Source: Galbitalea sp036499165 (GTDB lineage: Bacteria; Actinomycetota; Actinomycetes; Actinomycetales; Microbacteriaceae). From it: a DNA stretch of 19,301 nucleotides. The stretch is from positions 1-19,301 of the forward strand of contig DASYEE010000138.1 of assembly GCA_036499165.1 (NCBI GenBank). Direction: 5' to 3'. Positions 13,278-19,301 of this stretch are shown here, piece by piece. Numbering within the stretch: the first letter of the stretch is position 1; each line of letters starts with the position of its first letter. A program made the position numbers and the translations under genes. The notes beneath the pieces are model-generated. The model made no database searches. It saw nothing but the letters and a program-made list of their open reading frames with translations, and was not told where the DNA came from.

Positions 13278-14144
13278 ATGCCTCGGGATTCCAGCGGTCA
13301 CCTCGTCCCAGGAGTCGTTGCTCCGCTCCGTGCGGTTCCGGCCGACATCCATCGCCCCGAGTACGTCGGCAGGCCAGGGCCACGCGAATACGCGGGAAAC
13401 GACGTCTACACGCCCGAGCAGGTCGAGCTGATTCGCGAGGCTGGTCGCATCGCTGCCGGTGCCGTCGAGGCCGTCGGCGAGGCGATCAAGCCGGGCGTGA
13501 CGACCAACCAGCTCGACGCCATCGCCCACGAATACATGATCAGTCGGGGCGCGTATCCATCGACCCTCGGCTACCGGGGGTACCCCAAGTCGTGTTGCAC
13601 CTCGATCAACGAGGTCATCTGCCACGGAATCCCGGACAACACCGTCATCGAAGACGGAGACATCGTGAACATCGACGTCACCGCATACAAGAACGGAATG
13701 CACGGCGACCTCAACAAGACGTTCATCGCAGGCACCGGCAGCCAGCAGGCGATGGATCTCGTCGAGCGCACCAGGGAGGCTCTCAACCGCGGAATCAAGG
13801 CCGTCGCCCCTGGCCGCGCGCTGAACGTGATAGGCCGGGCGATCGAGTCCTACGCGAAGCGATTCGACTACGGCGTTGTGCGCGACTTCACCGGTCATGG
13901 TGTCGGCGAGGCCTTCCACTCAGGACTGGTGATTCCGCACTATGACGCGGCTCCCCGCTTCGACCAACTGATCGAGGTCGGAATGGTCTTCACCATCGAG
14001 CCCATGCTCACCCTCGGCGGCTATGAATGGGACATGTGGGCAGACGACTGGACGGTGACAACTCGCGACAAAAGCCTGACAGCGCAGTTCGAGCACACTA
14101 TGGTCGTGACCGAGCGTGGCACCGACATCCTGACTCTTCCCTGA
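13278..14144 (+). CDS. map: Type I methionine aminopeptidase
   Basis: Map removes the initiator methionine from new proteins in the cytosol. All five metal ligands are present: D133 (IVNIDVTAY), D144 (MHGDLNKT), H207 (FTGHGVGEAFH), E241 (FTIEPML) and E272 (AQFEHTMVV), with catalytic H116 in EVICHGIPD. At 288 aa it is longer than the 250-aa basic form: residues 1-45 form a Pro-rich extension (RDSSGHLVPGVVAPLRAVP and RPGPREYAG), as in the type 1c enzymes known in mycobacteria. CC at 106-107 sits in the usual SCCTSINE site. ATG 13278 is taken because it sits 7 nt after the -10 box. ppgk follows 21 nt downstream, so read-through is likely. Confidence 0.96.
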   Translation: MPRDSSGHLVPGVVAPLRAVPADIHRPEYVGRPGPREYAGNDVYTPEQVELIREAGRIAAGAVEAVGEAIKPGVTTNQLDAIAHEYMISRGAYPSTLGYRGYPKSCCTSINEVICHGIPDNTVIEDGDIVNIDVTAYKNGMHGDLNKTFIAGTGSQQAMDLVERTREALNRGIKAVAPGRALNVIGRAIESYAKRFDYGVVRDFTGHGVGEAFHSGLVIPHYDAAPRFDQLIEVGMVFTIEPMLTLGGYEWDMWADDWTVTTRDKSLTAQFEHTMVVTERGTDILTLP

Positions 14145-14165
14145 TCGACAACTAAAAGGACGCGC

Positions 14166-14972
14166 ATGACCAAGGCAGTTGGCATCGACATCGGCGGCAC
14201 CGGAATCAAGGGAGCTGTTGTCGATACCGCGACCGGCGAACTGCTCAGCGAACGAATCAAGCTCGCGACGCCAGCGGGCGGCGAGCCGGACGACATCGTG
14301 AAGACCGTCGTCGAGATCATCGATCAGCTGAAGGTCGATCCGGATGCTCCGGTGGGCGTCTGCTTCCCCGCAATCGTGATCCATGGAAAGACGATGTCTG
14401 CTGCGAACGTCTCGAAGAAGTGGATCGGTCTCGAAGCGGAGAAGCTGTTCGAGTCGGCGCTCGGCCGCGACATCCGGTTCGTCAACGACGCGGATGCCGC
14501 CGGAGTCGCCGAGGTCCGCTACGGAGCCGCGAAGGATGTCCCGGGTCTTGTCATCCTCACAACTCTCGGCACAGGGATCGGAAGTGCGCTGATCTACAAC
14601 GGCGTGCTGATTCCGAACGCGGAACTCGGGCATATCGAGGTCGACGGCAAGGACGCCGAGCGTCGCGCATCGTATTCCGCGAAGGAGCGTGGTCGGCTCA
14701 GCTATCACAGCTGGGCCAAGCGTCTGCAGCGCTACTACGAGGTGCTCGAGGCCCTGTTCTCGCCCGACCTGTTCATCGTCGGCGGCGGCGTCTCGAAGAG
14801 CTACGAGGAATTCCTTCCCCAGCTGAGCCTCCGCGCCCCGATCGTGCCGGCAACCCTCCGGAACAACGCTGGGATTCTGGGCGCCGCCGCGCTCGCGGTT
14901 AAGGGGCCGCAGGACGCAACCGTTCCCCGCGACAAAGCGGGCGCGAACGACGCTGCGGTTGCGAACGAGTAA
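14166..14972 (+). CDS. ppgK: Polyphosphate glucokinase
   Basis: Ppgk phosphorylates glucose using inorganic polyphosphate, and often ATP too; it belongs to the ROK/hexokinase fold and is typical of actinobacteria. Residues 4-16 hold the phosphate loop AVGIDIGGTGIKG. The catalytic Asp is D108 in FVNDADAAGVAE, followed by the second phosphate motif LTTLGTGIGSALIYNG and the glucose-side motif ELGHIEVDGKDAERRAS, which in polyP-type enzymes replaces the ROK zinc cluster. The ending has FIVGGGVSKSYEEF and NNAGILGAAALA. The 268-aa length fits. AAAGGA about 6 nt before ATG is a reasonable ribosome site. The stop overlaps the next start (TAATG), so the gene begins a run of coupled genes. Confidence 0.95.
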   Translation: MTKAVGIDIGGTGIKGAVVDTATGELLSERIKLATPAGGEPDDIVKTVVEIIDQLKVDPDAPVGVCFPAIVIHGKTMSAANVSKKWIGLEAEKLFESALGRDIRFVNDADAAGVAEVRYGAAKDVPGLVILTTLGTGIGSALIYNGVLIPNAELGHIEVDGKDAERRASYSAKERGRLSYHSWAKRLQRYYEVLEALFSPDLFIVGGGVSKSYEEFLPQLSLRAPIVPATLRNNAGILGAAALAVKGPQDATVPRDKAGANDAAVANE

Positions 14973-15535
14973 TGGAACCGGTCGAGCTTCGGACCGAGAG
15001 ACTCGTGTTGTCTGCTCCGACGCTCGACGACGCCGACGCAATTACCGCCGCCTGCCAGGACTACGAGCTGCAGCGGCGCGTCGGAATTCCCGTGCCCTAC
15101 ACGCACGAAAACGCGGTGGGTTTCATCGCGCAGTGGTCGACCGCGGGATGGGAAAAAGGTACGAACTCGACGTGGGTGGTGCGTCGTGATGGCGAGTTCG
15201 CCGGGATCGTCGGTCTCGATGACATCCGGCAGGGTGAGGCGACCGTCGGCTACTGGCTCGACCCGGCCCATCGCGGGCTCGGGATTCTGAGCGAAGCCCT
15301 GCCCGTCGTGCTCGACTTCGCATTCGCTCCCGATGGCCTTGCGCTCGAACGCGTCCAGTGGCGAGCCTTCTCGGGCAACCTCGCCTCGGCGCGGGTCGCC
15401 CAGAAGAGCGGGCTCCGCTTCGAGGGCATCGCGAGGCTCGGGGTGATGGGGCGCGCCGGCCGGGAGGACGACTGGATGGCGGGCATCCTCTCGACCGACG
15501 ATCGAACGCCGCAACCGTGGCCAGTTTTGCCATGA
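14972..15535 (+). CDS. GNAT family N-acetyltransferase (RimJ/RimL type)
   Basis: The 187-aa product has the GNAT fold of the RimJ/RimL subgroup, which moves acetyl from acetyl-CoA to an amine on proteins or small molecules. Seen are the opening strand ELRTERLVLSAPTLDDADAI (TERL-x-L is characteristic), the strand pair WVVRRDGEFAGIVGLDDI and VGYWLDPAHRGLGILSEAL, whose H-R-G-L-G-I segment is the acetyl-CoA pyrophosphate loop, and RVQWRAFSGNLASARVAQKSGLRFEGI with the conserved N-x-A-S-x-x-(V/L)-x-x-x-x-G-F-like close. ATG 14972 shares one base with the ppgk stop; its own TGA overlaps the kinase start. The substrate is unknown. Confidence 0.9.
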   Translation: MEPVELRTERLVLSAPTLDDADAITAACQDYELQRRVGIPVPYTHENAVGFIAQWSTAGWEKGTNSTWVVRRDGEFAGIVGLDDIRQGEATVGYWLDPAHRGLGILSEALPVVLDFAFAPDGLALERVQWRAFSGNLASARVAQKSGLRFEGIARLGVMGRAGREDDWMAGILSTDDRTPQPWPVLP

Positions 15536-16944
15536 GGGCACTCGGGGCGCTGTCGCTGCGGAGACAGCTGAGCGGCTTCGCTGTTGCGATCATCGGCCTG
15601 CCACTGCTCACCTGGTGGCTGTCTTCTGCAACCAGTTCCGATGCGCCCAGTTCCGATGCCGCCACCACGACGGTCGTGTTGCTGTACCAGCTGCTCGTCG
15701 TGGTTGTCGCGCTCGTGGGCGGAATCTGGCCGGCTCTGGTTGCAGCGCTCGGCGCAGGCATCCTTCTGGACTACTTCTTCATCGCGCCGCTCTACACGGT
15801 GACCATCGCGGCACCCCAGCACATCGTGGCACTTGTCGTGTCGCTGCTCGTTGCTGCGCTCGTCAGCTTCGTCGTCGACCAGGCGGCACGTCGCCTGCGT
15901 GCCGCGCGGGAGTCGGCAGCGGAGTCCGAGCAGCTGGCGACCGCCGCGACCGCTGTGCTCGGAGGGGATGACGCGATCGAGGCCCTGGTGCGCGGCCTGC
16001 GGCAGGCATTCGGCCTGGCGAGCGCCACCCTGGTCGCCGGGCAGGTGACGATATTCACCGACGTTCGGGCAGAACCGGTCGGTGGCTCTCCGGAGCGGCA
16101 GAGCGAATCGATCGTTCCCGTCGGCGGATCGGCGAGACTTGTGCTGCGTGGACGCGCGCTGACGGCGGCAGATCGTCGCATCCTCGCAGCGTTCTCGTCG
16201 CAGCTTGGCGCCGCGCTCGAGCGCCGCGCCCTCGCCGCGGAGGCCGAAGAGATGCGTCCGATCGCTGCGGCCGACCGACTTCGCAGCGCGCTGCTCTCGG
16301 CGGTCGGGCACGACCTCCGCCGCCCGCTCGCAGCGGCAATTGCGGCAGTGACATCGCTGCGATCGCCCGAGGTGCAGCTGTCGGTCTCCGATCGCGACGA
16401 ACTGCTCGCGACCGCGGACGAGAGCCTCCAGTCGCTTGCAGGCCTCGTGACGGACCTTCTCGACGCCAGCAGGCTTCAGGCGGGAGTCCTCGGCGTGACG
16501 TTGGAGGACGTCGCCGTCGACGAGATCGTGGGAGATGCGCTGGACGAACTCACTTCTCCCCCACCCGCGGTGACGCTTCGTCTCGACCCTCAGCTCGCCG
16601 TCATCGCCGACCCCGCCCTCCTGAAGCGCGTCATCGTCAACCTGCTGGCGAACGCACTGCGATTCTCCCCCGTCGGCAGCGCTCCCGTTCTTCAGGCCGA
16701 CGCATCCATGAGTCGGGTTCGGCTGCGGGTGATCGACCGCGGCCCGGGCATCCCGGCGAGTCGACGCGCGGAAGTCTTCCTGCCGTTCCAGCGCCTCGGC
16801 GACACGGACAACGCCACAGGAATCGGACTCGGCCTCGCGCTCTCCAAGGGCTTTGTCGAGGGCATGGGAGGCACGCTTGCGGCTGAAGACACGCCAGGAG
16901 GCGGCCTGACCATGGTGATCGACCTTGCCGGAGTGACGCGATGA
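15532..16944 (+). CDS. Sensor histidine kinase, KdpD-like but lacking the N-terminal KdpD domain
   Basis: The 470-aa protein matches the C-terminal half of KdpD, the potassium/turgor sensor. After a short start there is a hydrophobic segment at about 11-32 and then the DUF4118-type membrane domain (about 45-122), recognisable by GGIWPALVAALGAGILLDYFF and IAPLYTVTI. A GAF-like stretch follows, then the kinase core: H260 in LSAVGHDLRRPLAA (autophosphorylation), N-box VNLLANALRFSP, G1 DRGPGIP, G2 GIGLGLALSKGF. The KdpD and universal-stress-like N-terminal domains (about 380 aa in full KdpD) are missing, and the gene cannot extend upstream since it begins inside the GNAT stop (ATGA). It should phosphorylate the regulator encoded next. 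The signal is unknown. Confidence 0.92.
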   Translation: MRALGALSLRRQLSGFAVAIIGLPLLTWWLSSATSSDAPSSDAATTTVVLLYQLLVVVVALVGGIWPALVAALGAGILLDYFFIAPLYTVTIAAPQHIVALVVSLLVAALVSFVVDQAARRLRAARESAAESEQLATAATAVLGGDDAIEALVRGLRQAFGLASATLVAGQVTIFTDVRAEPVGGSPERQSESIVPVGGSARLVLRGRALTAADRRILAAFSSQLGAALERRALAAEAEEMRPIAAADRLRSALLSAVGHDLRRPLAAAIAAVTSLRSPEVQLSVSDRDELLATADESLQSLAGLVTDLLDASRLQAGVLGVTLEDVAVDEIVGDALDELTSPPPAVTLRLDPQLAVIADPALLKRVIVNLLANALRFSPVGSAPVLQADASMSRVRLRVIDRGPGIPASRRAEVFLPFQRLGDTDNATGIGLGLALSKGFVEGMGGTLAAEDTPGGGLTMVIDLAGVTR

Positions 16945-17636
16945 AGATCCTTATTGCCGATGACGATCCGCAGATCCTCCGTGCGCTGCGGATCACGCTG
17001 ACGGCTCGCGGCTACGACGTCCTCGTCGCGAGCAACGGCAACGAGGCAATCAGTGCTGCAATCGACGGGCATCCGGACCTGGTCGTGCTCGACCTCGGGA
17101 TGCCCGGACTCACCGGCATCGAGGTGATCGAGGCCCTCCGCGGCTGGACCGAGATCCCGATTCTCGTCGTCTCCGGCCGAAGCGAATCCTTCGACAAGGT
17201 GGACGCGCTCGACGCCGGCGCCGACGATTACGTGACGAAGCCGTTCGCCGCCGATGAACTCCTCGCGCGCATCCGAGCGCTGTCGCGGCGCACACCGGCG
17301 GCAACGGACGTGCCGCTCGTGATATTCGGCGACGTGACGGTGGACCTGGCAGCGCATATTGTCACGCGCGCCGGTACACCGGTGCGGTTGACGCCGACGG
17401 AATGGCGGATGCTCGAGGTGCTGCTTCGCAATCACGACCGGCTGGTGTCGAGGGAGACCCTCTTGCACGACGTGTGGGGGCCGCAGTACACGACGGACAC
17501 CGGGTACCTTCGTCTCTATCTCGCGCAATTGCGGAAGAAGCTCGAGCCGGTTCCGTCTTCGCCACGCTATTTCATCACGGAGGCCGGGATGGGATACCGC
17601 TTCGCGAGCGACGAGACAGAAGGGCTACGGTCATGA
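16941..17636 (+). CDS. OmpR/KdpE-family response regulator
   Basis: The 231-aa protein has a receiver domain (1-115) with D7 and D8 of the acidic pocket, phosphoacceptor D51 (VVLDLGMPG), S78 (LVVSGR) and K100 (YVTKPF), then a winged-helix DNA-binding domain (about 128-225) with LTPTEWRMLEVLLRN, VSRETLLHDVWG, YLRLYLAQLRKKLE and the wing FITEAGMGYRF. GPQYTTDTGYLRLYLAQLRKKLE (split: VWGPQY and YLRLY) is the KdpE wording and differs from the PhoB group. It overlaps the kinase gene by ATGA and is surely its partner. No kdpFABC potassium pump genes or kdp operator are in view, so the target regulon may lie elsewhere or be different. I withhold the symbol kdpE for that reason. Confidence 0.93.
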   Translation: MKILIADDDPQILRALRITLTARGYDVLVASNGNEAISAAIDGHPDLVVLDLGMPGLTGIEVIEALRGWTEIPILVVSGRSESFDKVDALDAGADDYVTKPFAADELLARIRALSRRTPAATDVPLVIFGDVTVDLAAHIVTRAGTPVRLTPTEWRMLEVLLRNHDRLVSRETLLHDVWGPQYTTDTGYLRLYLAQLRKKLEPVPSSPRYFITEAGMGYRFASDETEGLRS

Positions 17637-17925
17637 CCGATTTCGTGCATGTTGCGGTGGCAATCGAGCAGCCGCTGAGTCGTGTCTACGCCTTTGCGGC
17701 CAACCCGACGAACCTGCCGCAGTGGGCATCGGGACTGACGAGTCTCTTTCGCCAGAGGGCGACGAGTGGGTCGCCGATTCCCCTCTCGGGAGGATCTCTA
17801 TCAGGTTCGCTGAGCGGAACGAGCTGGGCGTGCTTGACCACTGGGTGACCCTGCCCGACGGCGCGACCGAATACAACCCCGTCCGCGCGGATCTGGAGAC
17901 CCTGAAAGCCATTCTCGAGGGCTGA
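17633..17925 (+). pseudogene. SRPBCC (START/Bet v1-like) gene broken by frameshift and probable internal deletion
   Basis: ATG 17633 overlaps the regulator stop (ATGA). The first ~35 codons read MTDFVHVAVAIEQPLSRVYA and end NLPQWASGL, the opening of a SRPBCC-domain protein. After that this frame turns into low-complexity sequence and stops at 17848. The continuation lies in the -1 frame, from about 17740: SPEGDEWVADSPLGRISIRF, then ELGVLDHWVTLPDGATEYNPVR, ending ADLETLKAILEG at 17925. The switch falls within about 17730-17760 and fits loss of one base. Joined, the pieces give only about 97 residues, while as I recall relatives are about 140; the missing part would lie between NPVR and ADLETLK. 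Read as a decayed gene; a sequencing error could explain the shift but not the missing stretch. Confidence 0.8.
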
Positions 17926-17946
17926 TTACCCAGAGATAGGGTCGCC

Positions 17947-17952
17947 TATCCT
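17947..17952 (+). promoter_or_regulatory. Possible -10 box TATCCT before the VIT transporter
   Basis: TATCCT matches TANNNT and would start a transcript near 17959, about 32 nt before ATG 17991. It supports ATG 17991 over the TTG at 17952, which overlaps the box itself. Confidence 0.35.
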
Positions 17953-17990
17953 TGCTGGAAACCTTGGCGATCGAGTGCTTCTATGGGGGC

Positions 17991-18728
17991 ATGACATCGA
18001 TTGCCGATTTGATTCCGGGGCTTCGCGCGCGGCGCGAGTTGCGGGTCGAGGGGCTGGCGAGTCGGCTCAACTGGCTTCGCGCAGGAGTTCTCGGCGCGAA
18101 CGACGGCATCGTCTCTGTTGCGGCCATCGTGGTCGGGGTCGCGGGTGCGACATCCAACCCGGCTCCAATCCTCACTGCGGGTCTCGCGGGACTGGTGGGC
18201 GGCGCAATCTCGATGGCGCTCGGCGAGTATGTCTCCGTGTCGAGCCAACGCGACACGCAACGCGCTCTGATCGCTCGGGAGCGCTTTGCGCTCCTGAACT
18301 CCCCCGAGGCCGAACTCGAGGAATTGGCGGCGGCCTATGCGGCCAAGGGGCTTTCCGCAGAAACTGCCTACCTGGTCGCTCGGGAACTGACCGAGAATGA
18401 CGCCCTGGGGGCCCACCTCGAGACCAAGCTGCACATCGACGAGGATGACGTGGCAAGTCCGTGGCATGCCGCGCTCGCATCGGCGGTTGCGTTCACAATC
18501 GGCGGCATCCTTCCGCTCCTTGCGATCATGCTCGTCCCGGCGGCCATCCACATCCCGGTGACGTTCGTCGCGGTACTTGTCGCCCTGGCGATCACGGGTG
18601 CTGTCAGTGCGAGGATCGGCGGCAGCCCTATCCTTCGCGCCACGGTCCGCGTTGTCATCGGCGGCGCCGCGGCTCTCGCCGCGACCTACCTCATCGGTCA
18701 CCTCCTCGGCGCCAGCGGCCTCGTCTAG
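17991..18728 (+). CDS. VIT1/CCC1-family Fe2+/Mn2+ transporter
   Basis: The 245-aa protein is a VIT/CCC1 metal transporter, a membrane protein expected to move Fe2+ or Mn2+ out of the cytosol or into storage. It opens with the family signature EGLASRLNWLRAGVLGANDG (residues 20-39). Membrane segments are at about 31-51, 60-80, 160-182, 188-208 and 217-242: five, as usual. Between the second and third lies the long cytosolic helical region (90-155) with many acidic residues (ERFALLNSPEAELEEL, ELTENDALGAHLE), the metal-binding domain of the family. GGAISMALGEYVSVSSQRDT, with the conserved Met and Glu, marks the end of segment two. I prefer ATG 17991 to TTG 17952 because the latter overlaps a -10 box and adds 13 residues unlike the family. 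No regulatory iron box was recognised. Confidence 0.92.
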   Translation: MTSIADLIPGLRARRELRVEGLASRLNWLRAGVLGANDGIVSVAAIVVGVAGATSNPAPILTAGLAGLVGGAISMALGEYVSVSSQRDTQRALIARERFALLNSPEAELEELAAAYAAKGLSAETAYLVARELTENDALGAHLETKLHIDEDDVASPWHAALASAVAFTIGGILPLLAIMLVPAAIHIPVTFVAVLVALAITGAVSARIGGSPILRATVRVVIGGAAALAATYLIGHLLGASGLV

Positions 18729-18789
18729 CCGCATCTCCCCCAGGCACCGTGCAGTAGCGGTCGTTCCCAGCCTCCTGTGTCCCTTTGGG

Positions 18790-18898
18790 AAATTCAGGAA
18801 ATCGTAGCGACCCCGTTTGGTGCCCCGCCGGGCATCCCCACGCTGGCGGGCCATCCCTCGCGAGCCGAATTCGCGGCCGAACAGATCTCCTGAGTTTT
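18790..18898. repeat. Inverted-repeat unit A (~109 bp)
   Basis: The left end AAATTCAGGAAATC (18790-18803) and the right end GATCTCCTGAGTTT (18885-18898) are inverted copies of the 14-mer AAACTCAGGAAATC with one mismatch each. Inside are small hairpins, TGCCC/GGGCA at 18821-18834 and CGCGA/TCGCG at 18859-18875. The unit matches unit B in length, end sequence and immediate flanks (left CGT after the repeat, right ACAGAT before it and TTCGAAC/TTCCAAC after). Confidence 0.7.
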
Positions 18899-19000
18899 CG
18901 AACCGCGGAATCCTCTTCACGTCTGAACAGGCTGTCGCCGGAAGTTATCTCTCTCGCCCCGGCTACCGACCCCCACGAACACTCGGTGCTTGTGCATCGA

Positions 19001-19108
19001 AAACTCAGGAAATCGTGACGGCTGCAGCTAGCGGCTGGCAGAACTTCGGCGCGCCAGTGCGCCCGCGCCAGCAACCGGACAAAAGTCGAAAACAGATTTC
19101 CTGAGTTT
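19001..19108. repeat. Inverted-repeat unit B (~108 bp)
   Basis: AAACTCAGGAAATC at 19001-19014 is the exact reverse complement of 19095-19108. Inside lies CTGGC (19035-19039) pairing with GCCAG (19053-19057) and the 8-bp palindrome GGCGCGCC at 19048-19055. The core differs from unit A, while the ends are nearly the same, as expected for old copies of one element whose ends are under selection, or for two independent insertions. Confidence 0.72.
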
Positions 19109-19144
19109 CCAACTCGCTGCGGGAAAGTACGGCGCGGAGGGGCG

Positions 19145-19301
19145 GGGGCAAACGGGCCGACCGTACGCCGGGTTCTGTCCCGGCACCCGAAGGTGCCATC
19201 GACGGCCATCTATCTACGATGTACGTTGCCGCACACCTCTAGCGGTCTACCCGGAAACTGGGCGAGCAGCCCGTAACGCTTCCTGTCTGACCTTGCTCCG
19301 G
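19145..19301 (-). ncRNA. rnpB: RNase P RNA (bacterial class A), 3' part; 5' end outside window
   Basis: On the minus strand the sequence contains GGGACAGAACCCGGCGTACG, the highly conserved 3' region of bacterial RNase P RNA, preceded by AGATAGATGGCCGTC, a short GCACC-TTCG-GGTGC hairpin, and upstream by GGAGCAAGGTCAGACAGGAA and TTTCCGGGTAGACCGCTAGAGG-type conserved segments (shortened here to GGGTAGACCGCTAGAGG). RNase P RNA is the catalytic core that cuts 5' leaders from tRNA precursors. The 3' end is placed near 19145 by analogy with actinobacterial homologues that end shortly after the GTCGGCC stem strand; it may be off by several bases. The gene runs toward the VIT transporter (convergent). 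Confidence 0.92.

Larger units (their letters stand above)
18729..19144. other. Convergent spacer holding two inverted-repeat units
   Basis: There is no gene with support here between the transporter stop and the rnpB 3' end. The stretch is mostly taken by two ~108-bp units with related inverted ends (18790-18898 and 19001-19108), separated by about 100 bp without visible features. Open frames that cross it on both strands have no family resemblance. No clear T-tract terminator was found for either flanking gene. Confidence 0.6.

Noticed and set aside
13071..13919. A 282-codon minus-strand frame across map
   Set aside because: Only its last 56 codons have protein-like sequence, a ribosome site and a plausible start; the rest is antisense of map.
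18691..19209. A 172-codon minus-strand frame across the repeat units
   Set aside because: It runs through the inverted repeats and into rnpB and shows no protein family features.
1..19301. CRISPR arrays, insertion sequences, transposases, complete tRNA genes
   Set aside because: Looked for on both strands; no regularly spaced direct repeats with spacers, no transposase motifs and no full cloverleaf were seen.

Overview
The window looks like a high-GC actinobacterial chromosome, most likely Micrococcales and probably near Microbacteriaceae. This rests on gene content (glnE next to a GlnA2-type glutamine synthetase, polyphosphate glucokinase, an F420-type nitroreductase-family protein, a type 1c-like methionine aminopeptidase with an N-terminal extension) and on many starts placed 5-7 nt after a TANNNT -10 box, as in leaderless actinobacterial mRNAs. 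The genus cannot be fixed from sequence alone.

Layout. (1) 1-3802 is an accessory edge. It holds the C-terminal part of a siphovirus tape measure protein with no distal tail genes after it, two unassigned solo genes each with its own promoter (291 aa with a faint nuclease-like core; 230 aa all-helical), and a minus-strand membrane-anchored protein. (2) 3803-4266 is a gene-poor spacer with a strong minus-strand terminator, an 80-bp inverted-repeat element and a short direct repeat. (3) 4267-9973, minus strand, is an operon glnA2-glnE-nitroreductase-family protein-SDR with overlapping stops and starts. (4) 10055-13059, plus strand, holds nadE, panB and a VOC protein, each with a candidate leaderless promoter. 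(5) 13071-13277 holds a conserved-looking 56-aa minus-strand gene sharing a palindromic -10 with map. (6) 13278-17925 is a tight plus-strand cluster: map, ppgk, GNAT acetyltransferase, a KdpD-like sensor kinase without the N-terminal KdpD domain, a KdpE-like regulator, and a broken SRPBCC gene. (7) 17991-18728 is a VIT1/CCC1-type metal transporter. (8) 18729-19144 carries two related ~108-bp units with inverted ends. (9) The window ends inside rnpB (RNase P RNA), minus strand.

Functionally the core is nitrogen and cofactor housekeeping: glutamine synthesis (GlnA2), control of glutamine synthetase by adenylylation (GlnE), glutamine-dependent NAD synthesis (NadE), the first pantothenate step (PanB), N-terminal methionine removal (Map) and polyphosphate-driven glucose phosphorylation (Ppgk). 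The most unusual items are the paired inverted-repeat units beside rnpB and a similar unit at 4117-4196, the frameshifted and apparently internally deleted SRPBCC gene, the truncated Kdp-type sensor system coupled to ppgk with no kdpFABC in view, and the phage-remnant edge with two unassigned genes. No complete new defence or mobile system could be demonstrated.
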